NCBI RefSeq assembly: GCF_009720365.1
Contig: NZ_ML769318.1
Span: forward strand, 124,001-188,000
Length of the DNA: 64,000 bases
Reading direction: 5' to 3'
DNA from: Catellatospora paridis
Lineage (GTDB): Bacteria > Actinomycetota > Actinomycetes > Mycobacteriales > Micromonosporaceae
Below are positions 56,815-64,000 of this stretch, in pieces (the first letter of the stretch is position 1; each line of letters starts with the position of its first letter). The position numbers and the translations under genes are program-made. Under the pieces are notes generated by a model. That model was not told where the DNA came from and did no database searches. It saw nothing but the letters and a program-made list of their open reading frames with translations.

Positions 56815-57918
56815 TCAGTGGTGGCTGATGGCGTTCCAGCCCTCGACTTCCTGGGCCTTGCGGGTGCCGGGGCCGACGTACGTCGCCGACGGGCGGACCA
56901 GGCGGCTCAGCTTCTTCTGCTCCAGGATGTGCGCGGACCAGCCGGCCACCCGGGCGCAGGTGAACATCGAGGTGAACATGTGCGCGGGCACCTCGGCGAA
57001 GTCGAGCACGACCGCGGACCAGAACTCGACGTTCGTCTCCAGCACCCGGTCGGGGCGGCGGGCGCGCAGCTCGGCCAGCGCGGCCTTCTCCAGCGCCTCG
57101 GCCACCTCGTAGCGGGCCGCGCCCAGCTCCTTGGCGGTGCGGCGCAGCACGCGGGCGCGCGGGTCCTCGGCCCGGTAGACCCGGTGGCCGAAGCCCATCA
57201 GCCGCTCGCCGCGGTCCAGCACGCCCTTGACGTAGCCCTCGGCGTCGCCGGAGCGCTCCACACCCTCGATCATGTGCAGCACCCGCGAGGGCGCGCCGCC
57301 GTGCAGCGGGCCGGACAGCGCGCCGATGCCGGAGGAGATGCAGGCCGCGGCGTCGGCGCCGGTGGAGGCGACGACCCGGGTGGTGAACGTGGAGGCGTTC
57401 ATGCCGTGCTCGGCGGCCGAGATGAAGTACGCGTCGACGGCCTTGACGTGCCGCGGGTCGGGCTCGCCGCGCCAGCGCTTCATGAAGCGCTCGACGATGG
57501 TCTGCGCCTTGTCGATCTCCTTCTGCGGCACGGCCGGCAGGCCCAGGCCGCGGGCCGACTGCGCGACGAAGGACAGCGCGGTCACCGACACCCGGGCGAG
57601 GTCCTCGCGGGCCTGCTCGTCGGAGATGTCGAGCAGCTGGCCCAGGCCCCAGTACGGGGCGAGCATGGCGACCGCGGACTGCACGTCGACGCGGATGTCA
57701 CCGGAGTGCACGGGCACCGGGAACGGCTCGGCGGGCGGCAGGCCCGGGCCGAACTTGCCGTCCACCAGCAGCGCCCAGACGTTGCCGAAGGAGACCTGGC
57801 CGATCAGATCCTCGATGTCGACGCCCCGGTAACGAAGCGCGCCGCCCTCCTTGTCGGGCTCGGCGATCTCGGTCTCGAAGGCGATCACGCCCTCCAGGCC
57901 CGGCTTGAAGTCGGACAT
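56815..57918 (-). CDS. Citrate synthase 2
   Basis: A 367-aa citrate synthase that condenses acetyl-CoA and oxaloacetate. The conserved sites are AAEHGMNASTFT, LSGPLHGGAPSRV, MGFGHRVYRAEDPRA and NVEFWSAVVLDF (catalytic Asp region). The start LEGVIAFETEIAEPDKEGG is typical of the CitA-like second actinobacterial enzyme. ATG 57918 follows GGGAG; the long upstream frame has no support. Confidence 0.95.
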   Translation of the reverse strand: MSDFKPGLEGVIAFETEIAEPDKEGGALRYRGVDIEDLIGQVSFGNVWALLVDGKFGPGLPPAEPFPVPVHSGDIRVDVQSAVAMLAPYWGLGQLLDISDEQAREDLARVSVTALSFVAQSARGLGLPAVPQKEIDKAQTIVERFMKRWRGEPDPRHVKAVDAYFISAAEHGMNASTFTTRVVASTGADAAACISSGIGALSGPLHGGAPSRVLHMIEGVERSGDAEGYVKGVLDRGERLMGFGHRVYRAEDPRARVLRRTAKELGAARYEVAEALEKAALAELRARRPDRVLETNVEFWSAVVLDFAEVPAHMFTSMFTCARVAGWSAHILEQKKLSRLVRPSATYVGPGTRKAQEVEGWNAISHH

Positions 57919-58138
57919 GTCGTTCTCCCGGTTCTCGGACCTGAGGTTAGGTTCAGTTCGAGCAACATCTTGCCCCGCGGGTAACCGTTTGGCGACCCGC
58001 CCCGCACGTGCCGGAAGCGACATCTTCGGTCTGCGGGAGCCTTGTCAACGGGATTTCCACCGGTGGCGAGCTGGCACGACATGATTTCCGCTGCTGATAC
58101 GCAGTGCGACAGGATGACTACGTGACTTGGAGCACACC
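57919..58138. promoter_or_regulatory. Divergent intergenic region
   Basis: A 220-bp spacer between divergent citrate synthase and pdxH genes. GGTTAGGTTCAG near 57945 resembles half an iron box but lacks the second half. No firm promoter was read. Confidence 0.3.
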
Positions 58139-58846
58139 TTGACCACCGGCCCCTCCGCCGCGCCCCACGACCTGGCGCGCATGCGCCGTGAATACGAGCC
58201 CGCCGCCGCGCACCGCCCGGCCGTCCGCGAGGAGCCGCTCGTCGAGGAGCACCTCGCCGCGGACTGGCCGACCCAGTTCGGGCGGTGGTTCGCCGAGGCG
58301 GTGGCCGCGGACCTGCCCGAGCCCAACGCGATGATCGTCGCCACGGCCGACGCGCAGGGGCGGCCCAGCAGCCGCACCGTGCTGCTCAAGGGCTATGACG
58401 AGCGCGGTTTCGTGTTCTTCACCAACTACGCCTCGCGCAAGGGCCGCGAGGCGCTGGAAAACCCGTACGCCAGCCTGCTCTTCCCGTGGTTCGCGATGGG
58501 CCGCCAGGTGGTGGTGTGCGGTCGGATCACGCCCGTGGACCGGCACGTGAGCGAGGAGTACTTCCGGGTGCGCCCGCGCGGGGCGCAGCTGGGCGCGTGG
58601 GCCAGCGCGCAGTCCTCGGTGCTGCCCGACCGGCAGGCGCTGGAGGACGCGTACGCCGCCGCCGAGCAGTCGTTCCCGGCCGAGGCCGACGTGCCGCTGC
58701 CCGAGCACTGGGGCGGGCTGCGGGTGGAGCCGGAGACCGTGGAGTTCTGGCAGGGCAGGCGCAGCAGGCTGCACGATCGGCTCCGTTTCCGCAGGGAGCC
58801 CGACGGCGGCGCGGACAGGTGGATCGTGGAGCGCCTGGCGCCTTAG
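58139..58846 (+). CDS. pdxH: Pyridoxamine 5'-phosphate oxidase
   Basis: A 235-aa FMN enzyme making PLP. Motifs: EPNAMIVATADAQGRPSSRTVLLKGYDERGFVFFTNY, SRKGREALENPYA, then the C-terminal EFWQGRRSRLHDRLRFRR that binds substrate. TTG 58139 (MTTGPSAAP) has GGAG six bases upstream; a TTG at 58127 is the alternative. It supplies PLP to enzymes such as the nearby SerC. Confidence 0.96.
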   Translation: MTTGPSAAPHDLARMRREYEPAAAHRPAVREEPLVEEHLAADWPTQFGRWFAEAVAADLPEPNAMIVATADAQGRPSSRTVLLKGYDERGFVFFTNYASRKGREALENPYASLLFPWFAMGRQVVVCGRITPVDRHVSEEYFRVRPRGAQLGAWASAQSSVLPDRQALEDAYAAAEQSFPAEADVPLPEHWGGLRVEPETVEFWQGRRSRLHDRLRFRREPDGGADRWIVERLAP

Positions 58847-58869
58847 AAAGCAATGTAGGGTGCGAGATC

Positions 58870-59793
58870 GTGACCAACTTTCGGCCGTCCGGCACCCAAT
58901 GGACGCTCAGCCACGGTGACCAGACCGCAACCGTCGTCGAGGTCGGCGGCGGTCTGCGCAGCTACACCGTGAACGGGACGGAGATCCTCGACGGGTACGC
59001 CGAGGGCGAGCTCTGCCCGGCCGGCTCCGGCCAACTGCTGATGCCCTGGCCGAACCGGATCCGCGACGGCCACTACCGCCACGCCGGTGTGGCGCACCAG
59101 CTGCCGCTGAGCGAGCCGTCCCTGCACAACGCCATCCACGGCCTGGTCCGCTGGCTGCCCTGGCACGCGGCGGAGCAGTCGGACGGCCTGCTCGCGGTGG
59201 AGTGCGGGCTGGAGCCGCAGCTCGGCTACCCGTGGCGGCTGGCCCTGCGGGTCGAATACCGGCTGGGCGACCTCGGCCTGACCGTGACGCACCACGTCGT
59301 GAACCGCGCCGACACCCCTGTGCCGTTCGGCGTCGGCACCCACCCGTACCTGCGCATCCCCGGCCACGCGGTGGACGACCTGACGCTGACCGTGCCCGCG
59401 CGCACCCGGCTGCTGGTCGACGGCCGCATGCTGCCGATCGGCGCGGCCAAGGTGGCCGGGGGCGAGTTCGACTTCACCGAGCCGCGGCGCATCGGCGCGC
59501 TCGAGCTCGACACGGCGTTCGGCGACCTGGTCCGCGACGGCGACGGCGGCTCGACGGTCACCATCAGCGCCCCCGACGGGCGGGCGGTGCACGTCTGGGC
59601 CGACGCGAACTTCCACTGGTGGCAGCTGTTCACCGCGCACACGCTGACCGGCGAGCGGCACCGCCGCGCGGTCGCGATCGAGCCGATGACCTGCCCGCCG
59701 GACGCGATGCGCTCGGGCCGGGACCTGATCGAACTGGCCCCGGCCGAGACCTGGCAGGGCACCTGGGGAATCCGCGCCGACCTCGGGGCCTGA
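58870..59793 (+). CDS. Aldose 1-epimerase family protein
   Basis: A 307-aa galactose-mutarotase-like protein. Substrate-site motifs are LLMPWPNRIRDG, SLHNAIHGLVRW (His), and GVGTHPYLRI (His). A final Glu occurs in AVAIEPMTCPPDA. It interconverts α and β hexoses. GTG 58870 is the start; the next gene begins two bases after its stop, suggesting an operon. Confidence 0.93.
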   Translation: MTNFRPSGTQWTLSHGDQTATVVEVGGGLRSYTVNGTEILDGYAEGELCPAGSGQLLMPWPNRIRDGHYRHAGVAHQLPLSEPSLHNAIHGLVRWLPWHAAEQSDGLLAVECGLEPQLGYPWRLALRVEYRLGDLGLTVTHHVVNRADTPVPFGVGTHPYLRIPGHAVDDLTLTVPARTRLLVDGRMLPIGAAKVAGGEFDFTEPRRIGALELDTAFGDLVRDGDGGSTVTISAPDGRAVHVWADANFHWWQLFTAHTLTGERHRRAVAIEPMTCPPDAMRSGRDLIELAPAETWQGTWGIRADLGA

Positions 59794-59795
59794 GC

Positions 59796-60455
59796 GTGGA
59801 GTTCGCCGACGTCGTCCGCCGACGCCGGATGGTGCGCCGCTACGACCCGGACCGGCCGGTGCCGGCCGAGGTCGTGCAGCGGCTGCTGAGCCATGCCACC
59901 CGGGCGCCCTCGGCCGGGTTCGCCCAGGGCTGGGCGTTCCTGGTGCTGGAGACGGCGGATGAGCGGGAACGCTTCTGGGCGGCGGCGAGCCCGCAGGCCG
60001 GATCGCGGACCCGGTGGCTGGACGGCATGCGCACCGCGCCGCTGATCATCGTGCCGCTGTCGGACAAGTCGGCGTACCTGGACCGGTACGCCGAGGCGGA
60101 CAAGGGCTGGACGGATCGCGACGAGGCGCGCTGGCCGGTGCCGTACTGGCACGTCGACACCGGCATGGCCGCGCTGCTGATGCTGCTCACCGCGGTGGAC
60201 GAGGGCCTGGGCGGGTGCTTCTTCGGCATCCCGCCGCAGCGCCACGACGTGTTCCGCGAGGCGTTCGGGGTGCCGGCCGCGTACACCCCGGTCGGCGCGG
60301 TGAGCGTCGGCTACCGGGCCGCCGATCACCGGTCGGCGTCACTCGCCCGGGGCCGCAGGTCACTCGACGAGGTGGTCCACCGCGGGACCTGGGGAGCGAC
60401 CGTGGAAGCGGCGCAGGCGTCGGCGGGTGCGCGTAACGTCGCCGACGGCGGTTAG
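59796..60455 (+). CDS. Nitroreductase family protein
   Basis: A 219-aa FMN-dependent oxidoreductase. Typical motifs: VVRRRRMVRRYDPDRPVP at the start, HATRAPSAGFAQGWAFLVLE, and DTGMAALLMLLTAVDEGLGGCFFGI. Reduces nitro or quinone compounds, or acts in F420/flavin chemistry; substrate unknown. GTG 59796. Confidence 0.92.
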   Translation: MEFADVVRRRRMVRRYDPDRPVPAEVVQRLLSHATRAPSAGFAQGWAFLVLETADERERFWAAASPQAGSRTRWLDGMRTAPLIIVPLSDKSAYLDRYAEADKGWTDRDEARWPVPYWHVDTGMAALLMLLTAVDEGLGGCFFGIPPQRHDVFREAFGVPAAYTPVGAVSVGYRAADHRSASLARGRRSLDEVVHRGTWGATVEAAQASAGARNVADGG

Positions 60456-60490
60456 GCTGAGCGCACTCGGTTTCGGAGGGGAGGGCAGGC

Positions 60491-60784
60491 GTGATCTTCA
60501 AGGCGGTGCGCGACGGGCGGCCGTACCCGGAGCACGGGTACACCCTCAAGCAGTGGGCCGAGATCCCGCCGGAGCGGGTGTCACTCAACCAGCTGATCAC
60601 GATCAAGCTGGAGATGGCCCTGGACCGGGTCCTGGCCGACGACTCCACGTTCTACGGCGACCTCTTCCCGCACGTGGTGCAGTGGAAGGGTGAGCTCTAC
60701 CTGGAGGACGGGCTGCACCGGGCGCTGCGGGCAGCGCTCCAGCAGCGGCACCAGATCCACGTCCGCATTCTCGTGCTCAGCTGA
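60491..60784 (+). CDS. ParB/sulfiredoxin-like small conserved protein
   Basis: A 97-aa actinobacterial protein. DSTFYGDLFPHVVQWKGELY and EDGLHRALRAALQQR resemble the ParB/Srx fold, where DGxHR is the conserved active or CTP-binding motif; here the form is EDGLHR. It lacks the helix-turn-helix of true ParB. It could bind a nucleotide. GTG 60491 follows GGAGGGGAGGGCAGGC. Confidence 0.78.
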   Translation: MIFKAVRDGRPYPEHGYTLKQWAEIPPERVSLNQLITIKLEMALDRVLADDSTFYGDLFPHVVQWKGELYLEDGLHRALRAALQQRHQIHVRILVLS

Positions 60785-60826
60785 GTCCGGCTACCCCGTC
60801 GGCTTAGCCGCCGTTAAGGTGACCTC

Positions 60827-61999
60827 GTGACGACTCCGGTGCTCCCCCTCGATCTCCTCGACCTGGACTCGCTGCTCACCGACGAGGAGCTGCAGATCCG
60901 CGCCGTGGTCCGGCGCCTGGTCGACGACAAGGTACGCCCGCACGTGGCCGGCTGGTACGAGACCGGCCACGCCCCGGTGCGCGAGCTGGCCCGCGACTTC
61001 GGCGCGCTCGGCCTGCTCGGCATGCACCTGGACGGCTACGGCTGCGCCGGGTCGTCCGCGGTCGCGTACGGGCTGGCCTGCCTGGAGCTGGAGGCGGCTG
61101 ACTCGGGGGTGCGCTCGCTGGTGAGCGTGCAGGGCTCGCTGGCCATGTTCGCGATCTGGAAGTACGGCTCCGAGGTGCAGAAGCAGCGCTGGCTGCCCGG
61201 TATGGCCAAGGGTGAGCTGATCGGCTGTTTCGGCCTGACGGAGCCCGACCACGGCTCCGACCCGGCGAACATGTCGACCCGGGCCCGCCGCGACGGCGAC
61301 GGCTGGGTACTGCACGGCGGCAAGATGTGGATCACCAACGCGCCGGTGGCCGACGTGGCCGTGGTCTGGGCCCGCACCGACGAGGGCGTACGCGGCTTCG
61401 CGGTGCCCATGGACACGCCCGGCGTGACCGCCAAGGAGATCACCGGCAAGCTCTCGCTGCGGGCCAGCGCCACCGGCGAGATCGTGCTGGACGAGGTGCG
61501 CCTGCCCGCCGACGCGATCCTGCCCGGCGCGCAGGGCCTGAAGGCCCCGCTGAGCTGCCTCACCGAGGCCCGCTACGGCATCGTCTGGGGGGCGCTCGGC
61601 GCGGCCCGCGACTGCCTGCACACGGCGATCGCGTACGCCGGCACCCGCACCCAGTTCGGCAAGCCGATCGCGGGCTTCCAGCTCACCCAGGCCAAGCTCG
61701 CCGACATGGCCCTCGAATTGCAGAAGGGCTTCCTGCTCGCGCTGCACCTGGGCCGTACGGCCGACCGCGGCGCGCTGCGCCCCGAGATGGTCAGCGCGGG
61801 CAAGCTGAACAACGTGCGCGAGGCGATCGCGATCGCCCGGCAGTGCCGCACCATCCTCGGCGCCAACGGCGTCTCCGGGGAGTACCCGGTGCTGCGCCAC
61901 GCCAACAACCTGGAGAGCGTGCTCACCTACGAGGGCACCTCGGAGATCCACCAGCTGGTGCTCGGCCAGCGGCTGACCGGCATAGCCGCCTTCGGCTGA
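60827..61999 (+). CDS. Acyl-CoA dehydrogenase, glutaryl-CoA dehydrogenase-like
   Basis: A 390-aa FAD enzyme. Motifs: CFGLTEPDHGSDPANM, KMWITNAPVADVAVVWA, RTQFGKPIAGFQLTQAKLADM, and the C-terminal GEYPVLRHANNLESV followed by TYEGTSEIHQLVLG with the catalytic Glu in YEGT. This C-terminal signature is that of GcdH. It probably degrades glutaryl-CoA from lysine or tryptophan, but a related acyl-CoA cannot be excluded. GTG 60827. Confidence 0.92.
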   Translation: MTTPVLPLDLLDLDSLLTDEELQIRAVVRRLVDDKVRPHVAGWYETGHAPVRELARDFGALGLLGMHLDGYGCAGSSAVAYGLACLELEAADSGVRSLVSVQGSLAMFAIWKYGSEVQKQRWLPGMAKGELIGCFGLTEPDHGSDPANMSTRARRDGDGWVLHGGKMWITNAPVADVAVVWARTDEGVRGFAVPMDTPGVTAKEITGKLSLRASATGEIVLDEVRLPADAILPGAQGLKAPLSCLTEARYGIVWGALGAARDCLHTAIAYAGTRTQFGKPIAGFQLTQAKLADMALELQKGFLLALHLGRTADRGALRPEMVSAGKLNNVREAIAIARQCRTILGANGVSGEYPVLRHANNLESVLTYEGTSEIHQLVLGQRLTGIAAFG

Positions 62000-62120
62000 C
62001 CGCCGCGCGCGGGTCGTCCGCCCGCTCCGGCGTATTCGTCCGACCGCAGAGGGTGCTTGTTGTCGGCGTCGGGTAATACCGTGGTGTCCGTACACCCCAG
62101 CGGTCAGACAGGAGACGTCA

Positions 62121-62891
62121 ATGGGCGCCGCCGACGAGCCGACGCAGAACCTGCCGGAATTCAAGCCCGGCCGGTCCCGGCCGACCGAACCGCTGCCCCG
62201 GCAGCGTCCCGACGAGGAGGAGACCCTGCTGGTCGAGCCGCCCCGCCGCTCGCGGCTGGGCCGCGCGTTCCTGGCCCTGGTGGTCGTGCTCGGCGTGCTG
62301 GCCGGCGGCTACTTCGGGCTGACCGCGGCCGGGTTGATCCCGAAGTTCGGCAACCCGTTCGCGGAGCGGACGACCGACAACTCGCAGCCGCCGCTGCTGC
62401 TGTCGATCAAGGACTTGAGCCGGTTCGTCGCGGCCGAGGGCAACTTCGAGGTCATCGTCGACCTCAAGGAGGACCGCAAGTTCATCCCCGACTGGCTGCT
62501 CAACCAGCGCACCCTGTTCGTGGCCGCGGGCACGGTCGAGGCCTACGTCGACTTCGGCAACCTGTCCGACGACAAGATCGTCGTTTCGCCGGACCGCAAG
62601 TCGGTCACCATCACCCTGCCCCCGCCGACGGTCGCCGAGCCGAAGCTGGACCTGGACCGCAGCTACGTCTTCGCCGAGGAGCGGGGTCTGATCAACCGGG
62701 TCGGCGAGTTCTTCGACGGCGACCCGAACCGGCAGCAGGAGACCATGCTGCGGGCCGAGCAGCAGCTGGCCGATGCGGCGAAGAAGAGCACGCTGCAGCA
62801 GCGGGCCGAGGACAACACCCGCAAGACCCTGGAGAGCATGATGCGCTCGCTGGGCTACACCTCGGTGACCGTGATCTTCGAAGGGGCGTGA
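62121..62891 (+). CDS. DUF4230 membrane-anchored protein
   Basis: A 256-aa protein. A charged ~45-residue N terminus (Pro/Glu/Arg-rich) precedes one membrane helix (AFLALVVVLGVLAGGYFGLTAAG). The outer domain matches DUF4230 (LLLSIKDLSRFVAAEGNFEVIVDL, VEAYVDFGNLSDDKI, TLPPPTVAEPKLD). ATG 62121 follows CAGGAG. Function unknown. Confidence 0.9.
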   Translation: MGAADEPTQNLPEFKPGRSRPTEPLPRQRPDEEETLLVEPPRRSRLGRAFLALVVVLGVLAGGYFGLTAAGLIPKFGNPFAERTTDNSQPPLLLSIKDLSRFVAAEGNFEVIVDLKEDRKFIPDWLLNQRTLFVAAGTVEAYVDFGNLSDDKIVVSPDRKSVTITLPPPTVAEPKLDLDRSYVFAEERGLINRVGEFFDGDPNRQQETMLRAEQQLADAAKKSTLQQRAEDNTRKTLESMMRSLGYTSVTVIFEGA

Positions 62892-62893
62892 GC

Positions 62894-64000
62894 TCAGGCC
62901 GCCGGGGCGGGCGCGCCGTCGGGGTTCAGCATGCGGTTCACCAGGTTCGCGGTGGCGTGCTGGACCCGGGTGTCGCGGTGGCCCCGGCGGTTGAGCGCGA
63001 GCGGCCAGTTGAAGGTGCCCGCGCAGAACACCACGGCGCCCGAGGCAGCCTCGTACACGCTGGTGTTCTGCATGGCGGGCTGGCCCTTGGCGGTCAGGTA
63101 AGGCGAGGCGGACAGCAGGGTCTGCACGCCGTCGGCGAACGGGTAGGCGGCGTCGCGGCCGTCCGCCTCGCCCGCCACCAGGTTGCGGATCGCCATCCCG
63201 TCCTGGACCCCGGCGCCCTGCCACATCCAGTGGCCGGCCCCCTGCACGATCAGCGGCGCGGCCGTCCCGACGACACCGTTGTACTGCACGCCGAGCAGCC
63301 GCTGCTCCGCATCGTGCGGGCTGAGGGAGCGCCAGGTGACGGTCGACCGGCGGGCCGTCGAGCCGGGATCCTCCTGGGGGCTCTTGTAGCAGGCGACGAC
63401 CCGGTCCGGCCGGTCGCCGGCGGGCTCGTAGCCGATGTTCCAGTAGACGTTGTTGGCGGCGAGGAAGGCCAGGCTCACGCCGCCCGCCACCGCGGCCTCG
63501 GTGGCCGCCCGCATCTCCGCCGACCAGTACTCGTCGTGCCCGGGGAAGACGAGTCCCGCGTGCCGGAGCGGATCGAGCCGCCCGGTGTGCAGGTCCTCGC
63601 TCGTGGCGTAGGTCACGTCGTAGCCGCCGCGCTCGGCCCACTGGATCAGGTCGTAGTCGGTGTCGAACATGTAGGGCAGGCCGGAGCCGCTGTAGGGCCG
63701 GTCGTGGGAGACCTTGCGGGACCGCTCCTCGGTGCCGATCACGCCGTCGGGCCGGTAACCCTGGTAGAGGTTGCGCCCGAGGCGGCCGTCGCGCGGCCAG
63801 AAGTTGTAGGCCTGGTACGTCGAGAACGGCAGCACGACGCAGAGGTTGCCGGTCCGGCGGTCGTCGCGGACCACGAAGACGGCGTGGCTGCGGTGGTTCG
63901 TGGCGGTGGTGAACACCGCCACGTACGTGCCGGACACCCAGCCGGCCGGCACCTTCAGGGTCCATGCCACCGGCCAGTCGCAGGCGACGAGGTTGGTCTT
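62894..64000 (-). CDS. N,N-dimethylformamidase β-subunit-like protein (partial, 5' end outside window)
   Basis: The C-terminal 368 residues of a protein of the DMF amidase large-subunit C-terminal family. The pattern includes VVLPFSTYQAYNFWP, PYMFDTDYDLIQWAE, VFPGHDEYWSAEMRAA and FLAANNVYWNI, a glutamine-amidotransferase-like fold. Frame is open to the last base, so its start lies beyond 64000. The true substrate is probably a surface or secreted amide. Confidence 0.88.
   Translation of the reverse strand, partial: KTNLVACDWPVAWTLKVPAGWVSGTYVAVFTTATNHRSHAVFVVRDDRRTGNLCVVLPFSTYQAYNFWPRDGRLGRNLYQGYRPDGVIGTEERSRKVSHDRPYSGSGLPYMFDTDYDLIQWAERGGYDVTYATSEDLHTGRLDPLRHAGLVFPGHDEYWSAEMRAATEAAVAGGVSLAFLAANNVYWNIGYEPAGDRPDRVVACYKSPQEDPGSTARRSTVTWRSLSPHDAEQRLLGVQYNGVVGTAAPLIVQGAGHWMWQGAGVQDGMAIRNLVAGEADGRDAAYPFADGVQTLLSASPYLTAKGQPAMQNTSVYEAASGAVVFCAGTFNWPLALNRRGHRDTRVQHATANLVNRMLNPDGAPAPAA

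Noticed and set aside
57940-57965. TTAGGTT near citrate synthase 2 as an iron box
   Set aside because: Only one half-site is present, and the second half shows no match to the consensus.

Overview
This is chromosomal DNA of a high-GC actinobacterium, most likely in the Micromonosporaceae (Catellatospora, Actinoplanes or Micromonospora type). The evidence is strong G/C bias at third codon positions, frequent GTG and some TTG starts, a thymidylate kinase fused to an MFS domain, SARP/AfsR and SepH proteins, mycothiol-type enzymes, two genes of the futalosine menaquinone route, and separate Ku, ligase and polymerase genes. The genus is an inference. No CRISPR array, transposase, phage gene or rRNA was seen.

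Layout. 1-15.6 kb: the 3' end of a proton-pumping pyrophosphatase gene, two small actinobacterial genes, a D-Ala-D-Ala dipeptidase, a large AfsR-type regulator divergent from a 1252-aa secreted subtilase, a LuxR-type regulator with a lipoprotein, then topA and a TetR regulator. 15.7-23.4 kb: an MFS-thymidylate kinase fusion with an apparent ATC start, holB, a YbaB-like gene followed by two small helical/WXG-like genes, an LPxTG-type surface protein and the PSP1/RicT-like gene. 23.4-24.6 kb: a small islet with a CPBP protease gene, bounded by a duplicated PSP1 3' end. 24.6-33 kb: a membrane metallophosphoesterase, an iron-box-linked DUF2218 gene, tRNA-Thr(CGT), a gene remnant, an ALF-repeat LPxTG protein, a SigE-family sigma factor with a membrane partner, a methyltransferase, an MFS exporter and a Nudix hydrolase.

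33-42 kb is a DNA-repair block: Ku, an ATP-dependent ligase and a LigD-type polymerase overlap end to end. They converge on an XPB helicase across a cluster of five DnaA-box-like sites. An L,D-transpeptidase and an XPB-associated WYL-type protein follow. 42-49 kb: a cold-shock protein, mqnD and mqnB with two membrane genes between them, a DUF3027 protein, a purine permease, and a MarR regulator behind a perfect 23-bp palindrome, followed by an MFS gene. 49-64 kb: small enzymes (mycothiol-dependent isomerase, RDD protein, RNA phosphodiesterase, aldo/keto reductase), sepH, an acyltransferase, serC, citrate synthase 2, pdxH, an aldose epimerase, a nitroreductase, an acyl-CoA dehydrogenase, a DUF4230 protein and a partial dimethylformamidase-like gene.

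Most of the window is ordinary core genome. The observations most worth a second look are the islet at the PSP1 3' end, the apparent ATC start of the kinase fusion, the phased DnaA-box cluster, a pair of intergenic hairpins with co-varying arms, and two operators that directly abut start codons.
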